A stretch of DNA of 64,000 nucleotides from Nitrobacter hamburgensis X14 (GCF_000013885.1 NC_007964.1:1226001-1290000); one strand, 5' to 3'. Numbered from the stretch's first letter, positions 45,597 to 54,880 are shown. The notes: generated by a model from the sequence alone, not told the origin. Made by a program: numbers and translations.

Positions 45597-47153
45597 ATGG
45601 CTGATTATTACCCGCTGATCGCGCGCGCCATCGCCGGACTGGACGCCAACGCGCCCGGTGAGCAGCGGCGCGCGCTCTATGAGCGGGCGCGAACCGCGCT
45701 GATCGCGCAGCTCCGCAGCGTCGAACCGCCTTTAAGCGAATCCGAGATCACCCGCGAACGGCTGTCGCTGGAAGAGGCCGTGCGCAAGGTCGAGTCCGAG
45801 GCCGCCCAGCGTGCCCGCGACGCCTCGCGTGGCAGCGGTTCGCGTTCCGGCGATGCCTTCCGTGCCTCGACCCGCGCGGCGATGAAGTCGCAGGACGCGA
45901 CCGCGCCATCGCCGCCGCACCTCCGTCCGCGCGCCAATGCGACGCCTCAACCGCGCAACCCGCGCGCCGACCAGCCCCCCGCTCCGCCGCCGCCGTCGTC
46001 GTGGAGGCCGCCCGCGCCGCCGATTCCTGTGCAGGATGCGCCGCCGCCCCCCCGCGAGCGGCAGGGCCAGAGCCAGCCGCGCCGCAATCCCGAGTCCGAT
46101 CGTCCGCCGCCGCCTCCGGTCCCGGGCTTCCGTGATGTCACCGCGGACGCCGACGACCTCGGCCGCGCCGCGGCGCAGGCCAATCGCTCGGCCCGTCGCA
46201 CCTACGCCAACGTGCCCTCGCCGTCACCCGAATTCGACCGGCTGGAGCCGAGTCTGGAGGATCGCGGCGCGTTCGAGGGGGCGTATCCTTACGATCAATC
46301 GTCCGGCGAGGCCGCGAACGACCAGCCGCCGCCCCTGCCGCGTTCGTGGCCGCAACCTGGCCGCGACAAGCCGAAGCGTGTGTTCGGCGGCGGCTTTGGC
46401 TTTCCGTTCAAGAGCGCGATCGCCGTCGGTCTCGTGCTGATCCTTGCGGGGGCTGGGATCGTCTGGGGTCCGAAGGCGGTCTCGACGGTGCGCGGGCTGT
46501 TCAGTTCGTCGCCGGACCAGACCTCCGAGATACCGAAACCGGCGACACCGGGGCCGAGACCGAAGATCACCGATCGGGTCGGTCAGCCGCCGTCGTCTGA
46601 GACGGTGGCGCCGGTCGCCCAGCGCGTCGTGCTCTATGACGAGGACCCGTCCGACCCCAAGGGCAAGCAGTATGTCGGGTCGGTGGTGTGGCGCACCGAG
46701 GAGGTGAAGGGCGTAGCCGGCAAGACGCCGGAGATCGCCGTGCGCGCCGACATCGACATCCCCGAACGCCAGTTCAAGATGACGATGTCGTTCCGCCGCA
46801 ACACCGACACCTCGCTGCCGGCGAGTCATACCGCGGAATTGACCTTCGTACTGCCGCAGGATTTTGAAGGCGGCGGCGTCTCCAACGTGCCGGGCATTCT
46901 GATGAAGTCCAACGAACAGGCTCGCGGCACGCCGCTGGCGGGACTCGCCGTCAAGGTCACAGACGGTTTCTTCCTGGTCGGACTGTCCAACGTCGAGGCC
47001 GACCGCTCGCGCAATCTCCAACTCCTGAAGGAGCGCTCGTGGTTCGACGTGCCTTTGGTCTATACCAACCAGCGCCGCGCCATCATCGCCATCGAGAAGG
47101 GGGCGCCCGGCGAGCGCGCCTTCAACGAGGCCTTCACCGCCTGGGGCGAATAG
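45597..47153 (+). CDS. Proline-rich membrane protein of unknown function
   Basis: A 518-residue protein. The N-terminal ~90 residues are helical (YPLIARAIAGLDANAPGEQR, RERLSLEEAVRKVESEAAQR). A low-complexity Pro/Arg-rich linker spans ~100-250. One membrane helix (SAIAVGLVLILAGAGIVWG) lies near residue 285, and a ~190-residue C-terminal domain (QRVVLYDEDPSDPKGKQYVG, FVLPQDFEGGGVSNVPGILM) faces the periplasm. The shape resembles an envelope scaffold. I recognise it only as a conserved unknown that tends to follow purA in relatives. Location is inferred from topology. Confidence 0.82.
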   Translation: MADYYPLIARAIAGLDANAPGEQRRALYERARTALIAQLRSVEPPLSESEITRERLSLEEAVRKVESEAAQRARDASRGSGSRSGDAFRASTRAAMKSQDATAPSPPHLRPRANATPQPRNPRADQPPAPPPPSSWRPPAPPIPVQDAPPPPRERQGQSQPRRNPESDRPPPPPVPGFRDVTADADDLGRAAAQANRSARRTYANVPSPSPEFDRLEPSLEDRGAFEGAYPYDQSSGEAANDQPPPLPRSWPQPGRDKPKRVFGGGFGFPFKSAIAVGLVLILAGAGIVWGPKAVSTVRGLFSSSPDQTSEIPKPATPGPRPKITDRVGQPPSSETVAPVAQRVVLYDEDPSDPKGKQYVGSVVWRTEEVKGVAGKTPEIAVRADIDIPERQFKMTMSFRRNTDTSLPASHTAELTFVLPQDFEGGGVSNVPGILMKSNEQARGTPLAGLAVKVTDGFFLVGLSNVEADRSRNLQLLKERSWFDVPLVYTNQRRAIIAIEKGAPGERAFNEAFTAWGE

Positions 47154-47196
47154 CCTTAAAATCGTGACGCGGCCTCGCTACCGGGCACAGGCGCGG

Positions 47197-47415
47197 CTAG
47201 GCGGTGCCGTCCTCGCCTGCGCGCACGGTCACGTCCATCAGATGATGCGCGTCGGTGATGCCGTCGGCGGCATTGCGTACCAGGGCCTCGGCCATCTTCG
47301 CTTTGGTCGCCGGTGTGCGGTGCTCAGGTCCGATCTGCTCGACCGCGATGTTGAGCAGCTCACGCAGATGCGCGACATACTCGGCGTCGAATTTCTGCGG
47401 TGGAACCTGACTCAT
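47197..47415 (-). CDS. Small conserved hypothetical protein
   Basis: A 72-residue soluble protein starting MSQVPPQKFDAEYVAHLREL, with ATKAKMAEALVRNAADG in the middle. AAGGAG lies eight bases before the ATG at 47415. In-frame sequence above the ATG is unconserved. No motif, signal or membrane segment. It is convergent with the proline-rich protein gene. Function unknown. Confidence 0.65.
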   Translation of the reverse strand: MSQVPPQKFDAEYVAHLRELLNIAVEQIGPEHRTPATKAKMAEALVRNAADGITDAHHLMDVTVRAGEDGTA

Positions 47416-47727
47416 GCAATGCGCTCCTTCACTCGCGATGGAGTGCAAACGGTGGCGTCGCAATGGGGCGGAGTTGAGTCGCGGAAAGGGAGATGTCGGG
47501 GCGATGCGGCCCATGACGTCGACCACGTGTCGGCGCAAACAACCGCACGCGGTTGCGTAGGCGCGAACAGCTATATTGCCGCCATCATGAGACGCGGATG
47601 ATGCCGAATGCGTCGTGACGATGCGATGCGCGTGGCCGACCTGATGGAACAGGAGACATAATCGTGATCGTGCGCGGCCGCGTAACGCAGGTTGCAGAAG
47701 CTGCCGAAAAGACCCATGTGAAAGCCA
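47416..47727. other. Intergenic region with no supported gene
   Basis: A 312-bp gap between divergent small genes. No frame on either strand shows a family signature or acceptable start. It should hold the promoters of the 47197 gene and the DUF4112 gene. I see no strong palindrome. Confidence 0.45.
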
Positions 47728-48279
47728 ATGAAATCCATGCCCGACGACGACCTGTTTTCGCGCAACACCGCCCGGTCCCGGGGATCGTCGGCGCGCGCAA
47801 AGATCATCGATCAGGACGGTCGTGAAATTGATCCGGGTCCGCTGGGCGCCGATGGCTTTGACGCGAGCGCATTCGGAGCGTTTCAGCACGGCCCGTCCGC
47901 GTCCGGCTTCGATTTCAGCGCGGCGTTTCAGCCGCTCACCCGCGAGCAGCGGCTGGCGCGGCTGGAGGCGATCGCGAAGCTGCTCGATGTCGCCTTCGTC
48001 GTGCCGGGAACGAAGATCCGTTACGGCATCGACGGTCTGATCGGACTGGTGCCGGTGATCGGCGATATCCTCACCACCGCGATCTCGCTGTGGCTTGTGC
48101 GTGAAGCGCGGGCGCTCGGCGCACCCTGGCATATCACTGCGCGAATGCTCGGCAACGTCGCGGTTGACGGGGTGGTCGGATTGGTGCCGGTGGCCGGCGA
48201 TGCCTTCGACGTGATGTTCCGTGCCAACATCCGCAATATGCGGATGCTGAGACGATGGCTTGACCGGCAGCCGCGTTAG
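47728..48279 (+). CDS. DUF4112 domain-containing membrane protein
   Basis: A 183-residue protein. The first 70 residues are polar and variable. The DUF4112 domain begins RLARLEAIAKLLDVAFVVPG and contains two short hydrophobic segments repeated around the motif GLIGLVPVIGD and GVVGLVPVAGD, typical of the family and likely a re-entrant or two-helix membrane domain. It ends with basic residues (NMRMLRRWLDRQPR). ATG 47728 and 47737 are both possible. Function unknown. Confidence 0.82.
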   Translation: MKSMPDDDLFSRNTARSRGSSARAKIIDQDGREIDPGPLGADGFDASAFGAFQHGPSASGFDFSAAFQPLTREQRLARLEAIAKLLDVAFVVPGTKIRYGIDGLIGLVPVIGDILTTAISLWLVREARALGAPWHITARMLGNVAVDGVVGLVPVAGDAFDVMFRANIRNMRMLRRWLDRQPR

Positions 48280-48288
48280 TGGAGATTG

Positions 48289-48561
48289 TTATGCTGCGTC
48301 CTGCGACGCGGCTTCCGGCTTTGGCTTGCGGGGCAGCGGAAACTCTTGGCTCTCATAAAGCGAGCGGATGCCGTTCTGGTCGAAGCGGGCTTCGTCCACC
48401 TGGAGATACGCGCCGTTCAGCGAGTCGGCCGGCAGTTCCTCGATCGCGAAACGAACTGCGTCGGCCGCGGTGTCGAAACGGCGGTAGGCAAAGCCCGCGC
48501 GCTTTTTCTTGCGGATAGCAGCCGGGAACAGTTCGGCGGATTTCTTGAAGCTGAATGCCAT
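48289..48561 (-). CDS. Small conserved hypothetical protein
   Basis: A 90-residue protein starting MAFSFKKSAELFPAAIRKKK, followed by YRRFDTAADAVRFAIEELPA and LQVDEARFDQNGIRSLYES. The layout resembles short alphaproteobacterial proteins of unknown function. GAGG lies nine bases before the ATG. It ends convergently nine bases from the DUF4112 stop. Soluble, no cysteine. Confidence 0.7.
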   Translation of the reverse strand: MAFSFKKSAELFPAAIRKKKRAGFAYRRFDTAADAVRFAIEELPADSLNGAYLQVDEARFDQNGIRSLYESQEFPLPRKPKPEAASQDAA

Positions 48562-48880
48562 GGCGGGGAACCTCTACAATAATTGCGCGTTGGAACGAGC
48601 CATACTGCAAGCGAGGGCCCATTGGCGGTCGCCCGGCATACAGCATGTCCGTGATGTCTCGTTTATATAGGTATGGGGAGCGGAAATTGCGACCTTCTCA
48701 GGCCGGAATAATGAATCCTGGGTCCCACCCTGTAATTTTGGAATAAGATATTGATATCAATGCCATGGCGCCGGGACGGCCAATTGTTCCAGCCATGTCC
48801 GTATCGGCCTGCCAAGCAGTCTCCGCGAAACCGGAGCCCGGTTACGCGGGGCAACGTCGGATTCAGGGCAGCCCGCGCCG
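48562..48880. other. Intergenic region with no supported gene
   Basis: A 319-bp stretch upstream of the 48289 gene and downstream of msrB, both minus strand. It is more AT-rich than average in its middle and contains the perfect 12-bp palindrome ATTGATATCAAT at 48750-48761, a possible regulator site. No coding frame is convincing. Confidence 0.45.
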
Positions 48881-49294
48881 TTATTTGGGCTCGAGTTTCA
48901 AGGCCGCTGAATTAATACAGTAACGCAGACCGGTCGGGCCGGGTCCGTCGTCGAAGACATGGCCGAGATGGCCGTCGCACTTCGAACACAGGACCTCGGT
49001 GCGAATCATGCCGAGGCTGACGTCGCGTTCTTCATCAACCTGACTGTCCGCCGCGGGCGCGGTAAAGCTTGGCCAGCCGCAACCCGAATCGAACTTGGCG
49101 TCGGATTCGAACAGCGTCTGTCCGCAGCCGGCACAGACATAGGTGCCCTTGCGGCGTTCGTGTTCGTATTCGCCGGAAAACGGCCGCTCGGTCGCCTTCT
49201 CGCGCAGAACGGCGTATTGCATCGGCGTCAGCTCCTTGCGCCATTCGCTGTCGCTCTTCGTGATTTTGGGCGGCATCGTTTTGCTGTCTGGCAT
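48881..49294 (-). CDS. msrB: Peptide-methionine (R)-S-oxide reductase
   Basis: A 137-residue repair enzyme reducing methionine-R-sulfoxide. The two zinc-binding CXXC motifs (YVCAGCGQTLF and LCSKCDGHLGHVFDDGP) and the catalytic Cys in RYCINSAALKL are present, as are GCGWPSF and RTEV. It lacks a signal peptide and so should be cytoplasmic. It follows msrA by 21 bases on the same strand, so both stereoisomer reductases come from one operon although their predicted locations differ. Confidence 0.95.
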   Translation of the reverse strand: MPDSKTMPPKITKSDSEWRKELTPMQYAVLREKATERPFSGEYEHERRKGTYVCAGCGQTLFESDAKFDSGCGWPSFTAPAADSQVDEERDVSLGMIRTEVLCSKCDGHLGHVFDDGPGPTGLRYCINSAALKLEPK

Positions 49295-49315
49295 GGATTC
49301 TCCTTTGCCGCGCAG

Positions 49316-50038
49316 TCAGTCGGTCGTCTTGACGCTGCTGACCAGCGTCGGCTTCTCGATATAGTTGTCCGCAAAAATTGTCTTCAAGTTCCGGATCTTC
49401 GGAAGGTCATAATACGCAATATAGGGCTGGTTGGGGTGCCGCGTCAGATAGTCCTGATGATAGGCTTCGGCCGGGAAAAATCCCTGCAGCGTTCCAACCT
49501 TGGTCACGATCGGCTTGTTATAGACCCTGGCGGCATCGAGCTGGGCGATATAGGTATCGGCGACCTTTTTCTGCTCGCCGTTGAGCGTAAAAACCTCCGA
49601 GCGATACTGGGTCCCGGTGTCCGGTCCCTGGCGATTGAGCTGGGTCGGATCGTGCACCACCGAGAAGAATATCTGCAGGATTTTTCCATAGCTGATCTGC
49701 TTCGGGTCGAACTTGATCTCGACCGACTCCGCGTGTCCCGTGGTGCCGGTGCTCACCGTCTCGTATTTCGCGGTCTCCTTCGCGCCGCCCGCATAACCCG
49801 AGACTGCGTTGGCCACGCCGGCGGTATGCTGGAACACGCCCTGCACGCCCCAGAAGCAGCCGCCGGCGACGACCGCGGTCTGGATGCCGTCGGCAGCCTT
49901 CGCATCCAGGGCCGGCGGCGGAATGATCACGGCGTCTCCCGCGGCGCGCGAAGCTCCGGTGAGAAGCCACGACAGTGCAACTGTGCCGGCGACAGCAGCG
50001 GCGACGAGGGCATTACGACCGAACGGGTTACGGGTCAT
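49316..50038 (-). CDS. msrA: Peptide-methionine (S)-S-oxide reductase, exported or membrane-anchored
   Basis: A 240-residue MsrA with an N-terminal hydrophobic segment (NALVAAAVAGTVALSWLLTG) that would direct it to the periplasm. The catalytic motif is GGCFWGVQG with downstream signatures VSGYAGG, GHAESVEIKFDP, HDPTQLNRQGPDTGTQYRS and the C-terminal HQDYLTRHPNQPYI. I chose ATG 50038; five more codons upstream are in frame to 50053. It precedes msrB in the operon. Confidence 0.94.
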   Translation of the reverse strand: MTRNPFGRNALVAAAVAGTVALSWLLTGASRAAGDAVIIPPPALDAKAADGIQTAVVAGGCFWGVQGVFQHTAGVANAVSGYAGGAKETAKYETVSTGTTGHAESVEIKFDPKQISYGKILQIFFSVVHDPTQLNRQGPDTGTQYRSEVFTLNGEQKKVADTYIAQLDAARVYNKPIVTKVGTLQGFFPAEAYHQDYLTRHPNQPYIAYYDLPKIRNLKTIFADNYIEKPTLVSSVKTTD

Positions 50039-50216
50039 GGGCGTCCTTCGCACGGTTGGATTTGAAGGAATACGTGCAAGATACGTCGAGGTTGCCGGTT
50101 TGTTAGCTGCGGTCGTGCCGTCGCAGGCACACGAATCCGTGAGAAAAACCGGTTTCTCGAGGATGTCAGCCGGTGACCGTCATGGGATCAGACCTGGCTC
50201 GGCTTTCGGCTTGCTG

Positions 50217-50486
50217 TCACCTGAAGCGCGGCCGTCGGGCGTCGGCGCGGCGGAAACGCACACCCTCGTTGTCGCCAAGGCGCGTCGCGATATAGCCCGC
50301 CTCGATGCAGGCCTCGCGCTGCGGCATCTTTTCATCCGGCGCGCGGGTCGTATCCCACCATGACGCGCGCTGGGCCGCGCGAGGCAATGCCGCGTCGATG
50401 ATCTCTTCGATCTGCGCAAAACCGAGTACGAATTCGACCGCAGTCTGCCGCTTCAGATAATCGCGCAGGGCATCGTAGTTGTTCAC
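50217..50486 (-). CDS. Small conserved protein, DUF7662-like
   Basis: An 89-residue protein starting MNNYDALRDYLKRQTAVEFV, with FAQIEEIIDAALPRAAQ and SWWDTT. This pattern corresponds to a short family I associate with DUF7662, often beside restriction or toxin-like genes elsewhere. It lies four bases downstream of galU on the same strand and is likely co-transcribed with it. The C-terminus is Arg-rich. Function unknown. Confidence 0.72.
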   Translation of the reverse strand: MNNYDALRDYLKRQTAVEFVLGFAQIEEIIDAALPRAAQRASWWDTTRAPDEKMPQREACIEAGYIATRLGDNEGVRFRRADARRPRFR

Positions 50487-50490
50487 GGCA

Positions 50491-51366
50491 TTACGCCTTG
50501 AGATATTTTTGCATTTCCGCGCGCAAGCCGTCGCGCAGATCGGCGCGCGCCATCCCGAATGCGATGTTGGCGCGCAGGAAACCCGCGCGCGAGCCGCAGT
50601 CGTGACGCTCGCCCGCGAATTCGAGACCGTGGAAGGCTTGCGATTTCGACAGGATGATCATGGCGTCGGTGAGCTGGATCTCGCCGCCGGCGCCACGTTC
50701 CTGGGTTTCCAGAATCTTGAATATTTCGGGCTGCAGGATGTAGCGCCCGGTGATGGAGAGATTGGAGGGTGCCGTGCCCTTGGGCGGCTTCTCCACCATG
50801 CCGTCGATCTCGAAGATATTGCCGTTGCGCTTGCCGACGCCGCAGATGCCGTAATTGTGGGTCATATCGTCGGGCACGGCTTCGACGGCGACGATGTTGG
50901 ATTTCGGCCCGAGTTCCTCCGCCGCCCGCATCATCTGCTTGAGGCAGCCTGGTGTGTTCAGCACCAGTTCGTCGGGGAGCACCACCGCGAAAGGCTCCTC
51001 GCCGACGATATCGCGGGCGCACCACACCGCGTGGCCGAGCCCGAGCGGCGCCTGTTGCCGGGTAAAACTCATGGCGCCCGCCTCAGGCTGGAATTGCGCC
51101 AGCACGTCCATCTCGGCCTTCTTGCCGCGCGCCTTCAGCGTTTCGTCCAGTTCGAACTGGCGATCAAAGTGATCCTCGATCGTGCTCTTGTTGCGGCCGG
51201 TGACGAAAACGAAATGCTCGATGCCGGCTTCCCTGGCTTCGTCGACCACGTACTGGATCAGCGGCCGATCGACGATCGTGAGCATTTCCTTCGGCATAGC
51301 CTTGGTGGCGGGAAGGACGCGGGTGCCGAGGCCGGCGACGGGGAAAACGGCTTTGCGGATTTTCAT
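50491..51366 (-). CDS. galU: UTP-glucose-1-phosphate uridylyltransferase
   Basis: A 291-residue nucleotidyltransferase making UDP-glucose for exopolysaccharide and lipopolysaccharide. The nucleotide-binding signature is AGLGTRVLPATKAMPKEML, followed by PLIQYVVDEA, the uridine site EPFAVVLPDELV and the sugar site YGICGVGKRNG, GEIQLTDAM. Complete and typical in length. In frame with no fusion. The only operon partner is the DUF7662-like gene downstream. Confidence 0.96.
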   Translation of the reverse strand: MKIRKAVFPVAGLGTRVLPATKAMPKEMLTIVDRPLIQYVVDEAREAGIEHFVFVTGRNKSTIEDHFDRQFELDETLKARGKKAEMDVLAQFQPEAGAMSFTRQQAPLGLGHAVWCARDIVGEEPFAVVLPDELVLNTPGCLKQMMRAAEELGPKSNIVAVEAVPDDMTHNYGICGVGKRNGNIFEIDGMVEKPPKGTAPSNLSITGRYILQPEIFKILETQERGAGGEIQLTDAMIILSKSQAFHGLEFAGERHDCGSRAGFLRANIAFGMARADLRDGLRAEMQKYLKA

Positions 51367-51590
51367 GATTCTGCGGATTGTTTTGCGGGGCGGGATGAGT
51401 GCGATCGGTCGGTATGGTGTTAGCCGGTTTTGCAGCGCCGAACAAAGGCGGATCTGTGGTGGCGGTCGGCTGCCAGGATCGAACCGCGACCAAATGTCGT
51501 CATCTGGTTATGAAAAAAGACCAGCTGTTAAGCCGATGGAAACCGTGACAGGGCCTCCTGAACGGGGATACTCGTCGATACGGGTCAGGC

Positions 51591-53036
51591 ATGGTTGCGA
51601 CGGTGGTGCAGATGCGGATGCGCGGAACAGGAATGGCGGCGGCAGTCGTGGTACTTGCGGCGCTCGTGCTGCCGGGCGAGACGCGCGCGCAGACATCGAA
51701 CGGCGACCCCATTCAGGGCTTTCTCGATAATCTCTTCACCGGTTCGCTCGCAAAAGGCGCACAGAGCGCATCGGCGGCCCCGCACGGCGGATCGGCGGCG
51801 CTTCAGCCTGCTCCGGCGCCCCGGCCCGCGAGTTCGGCGTCGTCGTCCTGGAGCGGCGAGGATGGCGCATCGGGTCATCCGCTGATGATGGCGAGCGCGA
51901 TTCGTCAGGCCGCGGCAAATTTCCCGAACTGTGTTGCGGCGATGTGGCCCGACGCGGCACGCCGTCACGTGACGCGCCAGAATTTCGAGCGCTTCACCGC
52001 GGGACTGTCGCCCGATCTGCGCATCATGGACCTGATGGACTCGCAGCCAGAGTTCACCAAGGCGATCTGGGATTATCTCGATATTCTGGTCAACGATGCG
52101 CGGCTCGCGCGCGGCCGCGAAATCCTCGCGACCTACAAGCCGCAATTCGACGCGGCCGAGAGGGCTTATGGCGTCGATCGTTATGCGATCGCGGCGATCT
52201 GGGGCATCGAGTCGAACTATTCGACCCGGATGGGCGATCGCAGCGTGCTGCAATCCACCGCGACGCTGGCCTGCGTCGGCCGCCGCCAGAAGTATTTCCG
52301 CGACGAGTTCCTGGCGGCGCTTGAAATTCTCAATCGTGGCGACCTGCGACCGGAGCAGATGCGCGGCTCGTGGGCGGGCGCGTTCGGCCCCACGCAATTC
52401 ATGCCGACGGCGTTCAAGCGCTTCGCGGTCGATGGCGACGGCGACGGCCGCCGCGACGTGGTCGATGATCCCGCCGATCTGATCGCTTCCACCGCGAACA
52501 ATCTCAGAAAGGATGGTTGGCAGACCGGCAAGACCTGGGGTTACGAGGTCGTGGTGCCCCAAAACTTCGACTACATGCTGGCGGACCGCGCCAAGGCGAT
52601 GACGCTCGCGCAGTGGGAGCATCTCGGCATCCGGCGCGCGGGCAACAAGACCTTCCCGCATCCCGCCGACCGCGCCTATCTGCTTGCGCCCGCCGGCGCC
52701 GACGGGCCGGGCTTCCTGATGTTGCAGAATTTTCGGGTGTTCATGAAATACAACCCGGCGGAGGCTTATGCGCTGGCGATCGGCCACTTCGCCGACCGGT
52801 TGCGCGGCGGGGCGCCGTTCGTCCAGTCCTGGCCACGGCAGGAACGAGTGCTGTCCCGGGGCGAACGGCTGGAATTGCAGCAGCTTCTGGCCCGGCAAGG
52901 TTTCTATCGCGGAACCCCCGACGGCCAGATCGGCAGCCTGACCCGGAAGGCGCTGCGCGGCTTTCAGGCTTCGAGCGGGGCGCCTGCCGACGGATTTGCG
53001 TCGTCCGACGTGCTGGAACGGCTGCGGCGGCGGTAA
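51591..53036 (+). CDS. Lytic murein transglycosylase, MltB family, second copy
   Basis: A 481-residue exported enzyme. The signal segment MAAAVVVLAALVLPGETRAQ follows one of several close ATGs (51591, 51612, 51618). The catalytic Glu is in AIWGIESNYSTRMG (Glu207). Other motifs are AGAFGPTQFMPTAFKRFAVD, DGRRDVVDDPADLIASTANN and TWGYEV. A C-terminal PG_binding_1 domain (LQQLLARQGFYRGTPDGQIG) matches the layout of the paralogue at 7039. A 170-bp gap separates it from the DUF459 gene, so they may act together on the wall. Confidence 0.93.
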   Translation: MVATVVQMRMRGTGMAAAVVVLAALVLPGETRAQTSNGDPIQGFLDNLFTGSLAKGAQSASAAPHGGSAALQPAPAPRPASSASSSWSGEDGASGHPLMMASAIRQAAANFPNCVAAMWPDAARRHVTRQNFERFTAGLSPDLRIMDLMDSQPEFTKAIWDYLDILVNDARLARGREILATYKPQFDAAERAYGVDRYAIAAIWGIESNYSTRMGDRSVLQSTATLACVGRRQKYFRDEFLAALEILNRGDLRPEQMRGSWAGAFGPTQFMPTAFKRFAVDGDGDGRRDVVDDPADLIASTANNLRKDGWQTGKTWGYEVVVPQNFDYMLADRAKAMTLAQWEHLGIRRAGNKTFPHPADRAYLLAPAGADGPGFLMLQNFRVFMKYNPAEAYALAIGHFADRLRGGAPFVQSWPRQERVLSRGERLELQQLLARQGFYRGTPDGQIGSLTRKALRGFQASSGAPADGFASSDVLERLRRR

Positions 53037-53208
53037 AAGTCCGTAAGGGGCGGCGGCAGCAACCCTTTGGGCTCGGCTCGCCGGCCGCGCTCTTGACGCC
53101 GCGGGCCGCTGCCCGGCTTATGCGGCGAAAGCTGCCCGCTTGCGGCCCGATTCCGCTATTACAGTCTTGTATTATAGTCTTGGCCAGACTCTCATTGCGA
53201 TCGCGCAC

Positions 53209-54828
53209 ATGCCCGGACCGAAATCGCTGCTTCGCCGACTGACCGAACGTGGGTTATTGATCGTGCTGGCCGTCGTCGTTGCGACGCTGGTCGCCGCGCC
53301 CGCGTCGGCGCAGTTCTTCGATTTCGGATTCCAGCAGCAGCGTCCGGCGCATCGCGGCGGAGGCGGCGGCTGGTTCGGCTCCGACAATCCGTTCTTCGCA
53401 CCCTTTCAACAACCGCCGCCGAGGCAGCAGCAGCACCAGCAACAACAGCAGCGGCCGGCCGAGAATTATTCGCACGCACCGCCGCCTGAAAAACGCGACA
53501 CCGTGCCCGAGCGCAATGTGCTGGTGCTCGGCGACGCCATGGCCGACTGGCTCGCTTACGGCCTTGAGGATGCCCTCAATGAGACGCCCGACATGGGCGT
53601 GATCCGCAAGCACAAGACCGTCTCCGGCCTCATTCGCTATCAGCCCAAGGGTGAACCTGCCGATTGGGAGGCCGCGGCAAAAGCCATTCTCGCGACCGAA
53701 AAACCGGATGCCATCGTGATCATGCTCGGCCTGCACGACCGCATGTCGATTCGCGAAGCGCCGGAGAAGGACAAGAGCGGCAAGGCGGAGGACAAGAAGA
53801 AGGCCGGCGCGGACAAGAACGACAAAACGGATGCCGCCGCCGCCGCCAAGCTCGACGACAAGCCGGCGGATTCCGAACTGCCGCCCGACGAGGCCGACGG
53901 CGATCAACTCACGACCGCCAAGGAGAAAAGCGCGCGCTCGCCCAGCGGAGTCGCCGAATTTCGCAGCGATCGCTGGACCGAACTCTACAGCAGGAAGATC
54001 GACGAGATGATCGCGGTCCTCAAGTCGAAGGGCGTACCGGTGTTCTGGGTCGGCCTGCCTGCCGTGCGCGGTACGAAATCGACATCCGACATGCTGTACC
54101 TCGACTCGCTCTATCGCGACGCCGCGGATAAAGCGGGCATCACTTATGTCGATATCTGGGACGGATTCGTCGATGAGGCCGGCCGCTACATCCAGCAGGG
54201 ACCGGACTTCGAAGGCCAGACCCGCCGGCTGCGGTCCTACGATGGCGTGTACTTCACCAAGGCCGGCGCGCACAAGCTCGCGCATTATGTCGAGCGCGAG
54301 ATCACGCGCGTGCTGGCGGCACGGTCCGGCCCGATCGCACTCCCCACCGAGCCCGGCACGCCCGATACCGATGTCAAACCGGGACAACCGGCGCCGCGCC
54401 CGCTCGCGGGACCGATCCTACCCTTGGTGGCGTCCTCGGTCGGAACCGACCAGTTGCTCGGTGGCCCCGGCAGCCGTCCGGCAGCCGTCGATGCGCTGGC
54501 CGCGCGAACGCTGGTGAAGGGCGAACCCCTGGCCGCGCCGGCCGGGCGTGCCGACGATTTCGTCTGGCCGCGCCGTGAGGTTGGCCTCGAACCGGCCAAG
54601 GCCGACGCACCGGTGGCGACGACTGCGCCGAACGACGCCACTCCGGCTGCGGCGCCCCCGCCGAAGAAGCCGCACCCGGCTCATTCCGCCGAGCAGGCCC
54701 GGTCGGAAGGATCATCGGGATTCCGCACTCCGCCGCCTCCCCAGCAGGCGCCGAAGCCGCGCGCCGTATCGCGCCCGCCCGCCAATTCCGGACCGGCCGG
54801 ATTTTTCTCGGACCTGTTCTCGCGATAG
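53209..54828 (+). CDS. DUF459 SGNH-fold protein, probable loss of catalytic serine
   Basis: A 539-residue exported protein. The signal peptide (LLIVLAVVVATLVAAPASAQ) supports ATG 53209. A Gln/Pro-rich linker (QQHQQQQQRP) follows, then the SGNH/GDSL domain. Block I reads VLGDAMADWL, where the nucleophile Ser is expected at Ala110. Block III reads LGLHDR where GxND is usual. Block V keeps DGVYFTKAGAHKLAHY (Asp345, His355). A charged linker interrupts the domain at ~184-245. The long C-terminal tail is Pro/Ala-rich. It lies next to a lytic transglycosylase. Probable wall or glycan-binding role, unproven. Confidence 0.85.
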   Translation: MPGPKSLLRRLTERGLLIVLAVVVATLVAAPASAQFFDFGFQQQRPAHRGGGGGWFGSDNPFFAPFQQPPPRQQQHQQQQQRPAENYSHAPPPEKRDTVPERNVLVLGDAMADWLAYGLEDALNETPDMGVIRKHKTVSGLIRYQPKGEPADWEAAAKAILATEKPDAIVIMLGLHDRMSIREAPEKDKSGKAEDKKKAGADKNDKTDAAAAAKLDDKPADSELPPDEADGDQLTTAKEKSARSPSGVAEFRSDRWTELYSRKIDEMIAVLKSKGVPVFWVGLPAVRGTKSTSDMLYLDSLYRDAADKAGITYVDIWDGFVDEAGRYIQQGPDFEGQTRRLRSYDGVYFTKAGAHKLAHYVEREITRVLAARSGPIALPTEPGTPDTDVKPGQPAPRPLAGPILPLVASSVGTDQLLGGPGSRPAAVDALAARTLVKGEPLAAPAGRADDFVWPRREVGLEPAKADAPVATTAPNDATPAAAPPPKKPHPAHSAEQARSEGSSGFRTPPPPQQAPKPRAVSRPPANSGPAGFFSDLFSR

Positions 54829-54880
54829 TTTGCCGGGCCCGACCCCGGCATGACGCCACGGGCGCGGGGTCGTTGCGGTC

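Noticed and set aside
53254..54387. Minus-strand 377-codon frame opposite the DUF459 gene
   Set aside because: No signal or motif, and the plus-strand protein has an export signal and an SGNH Asp/His block.
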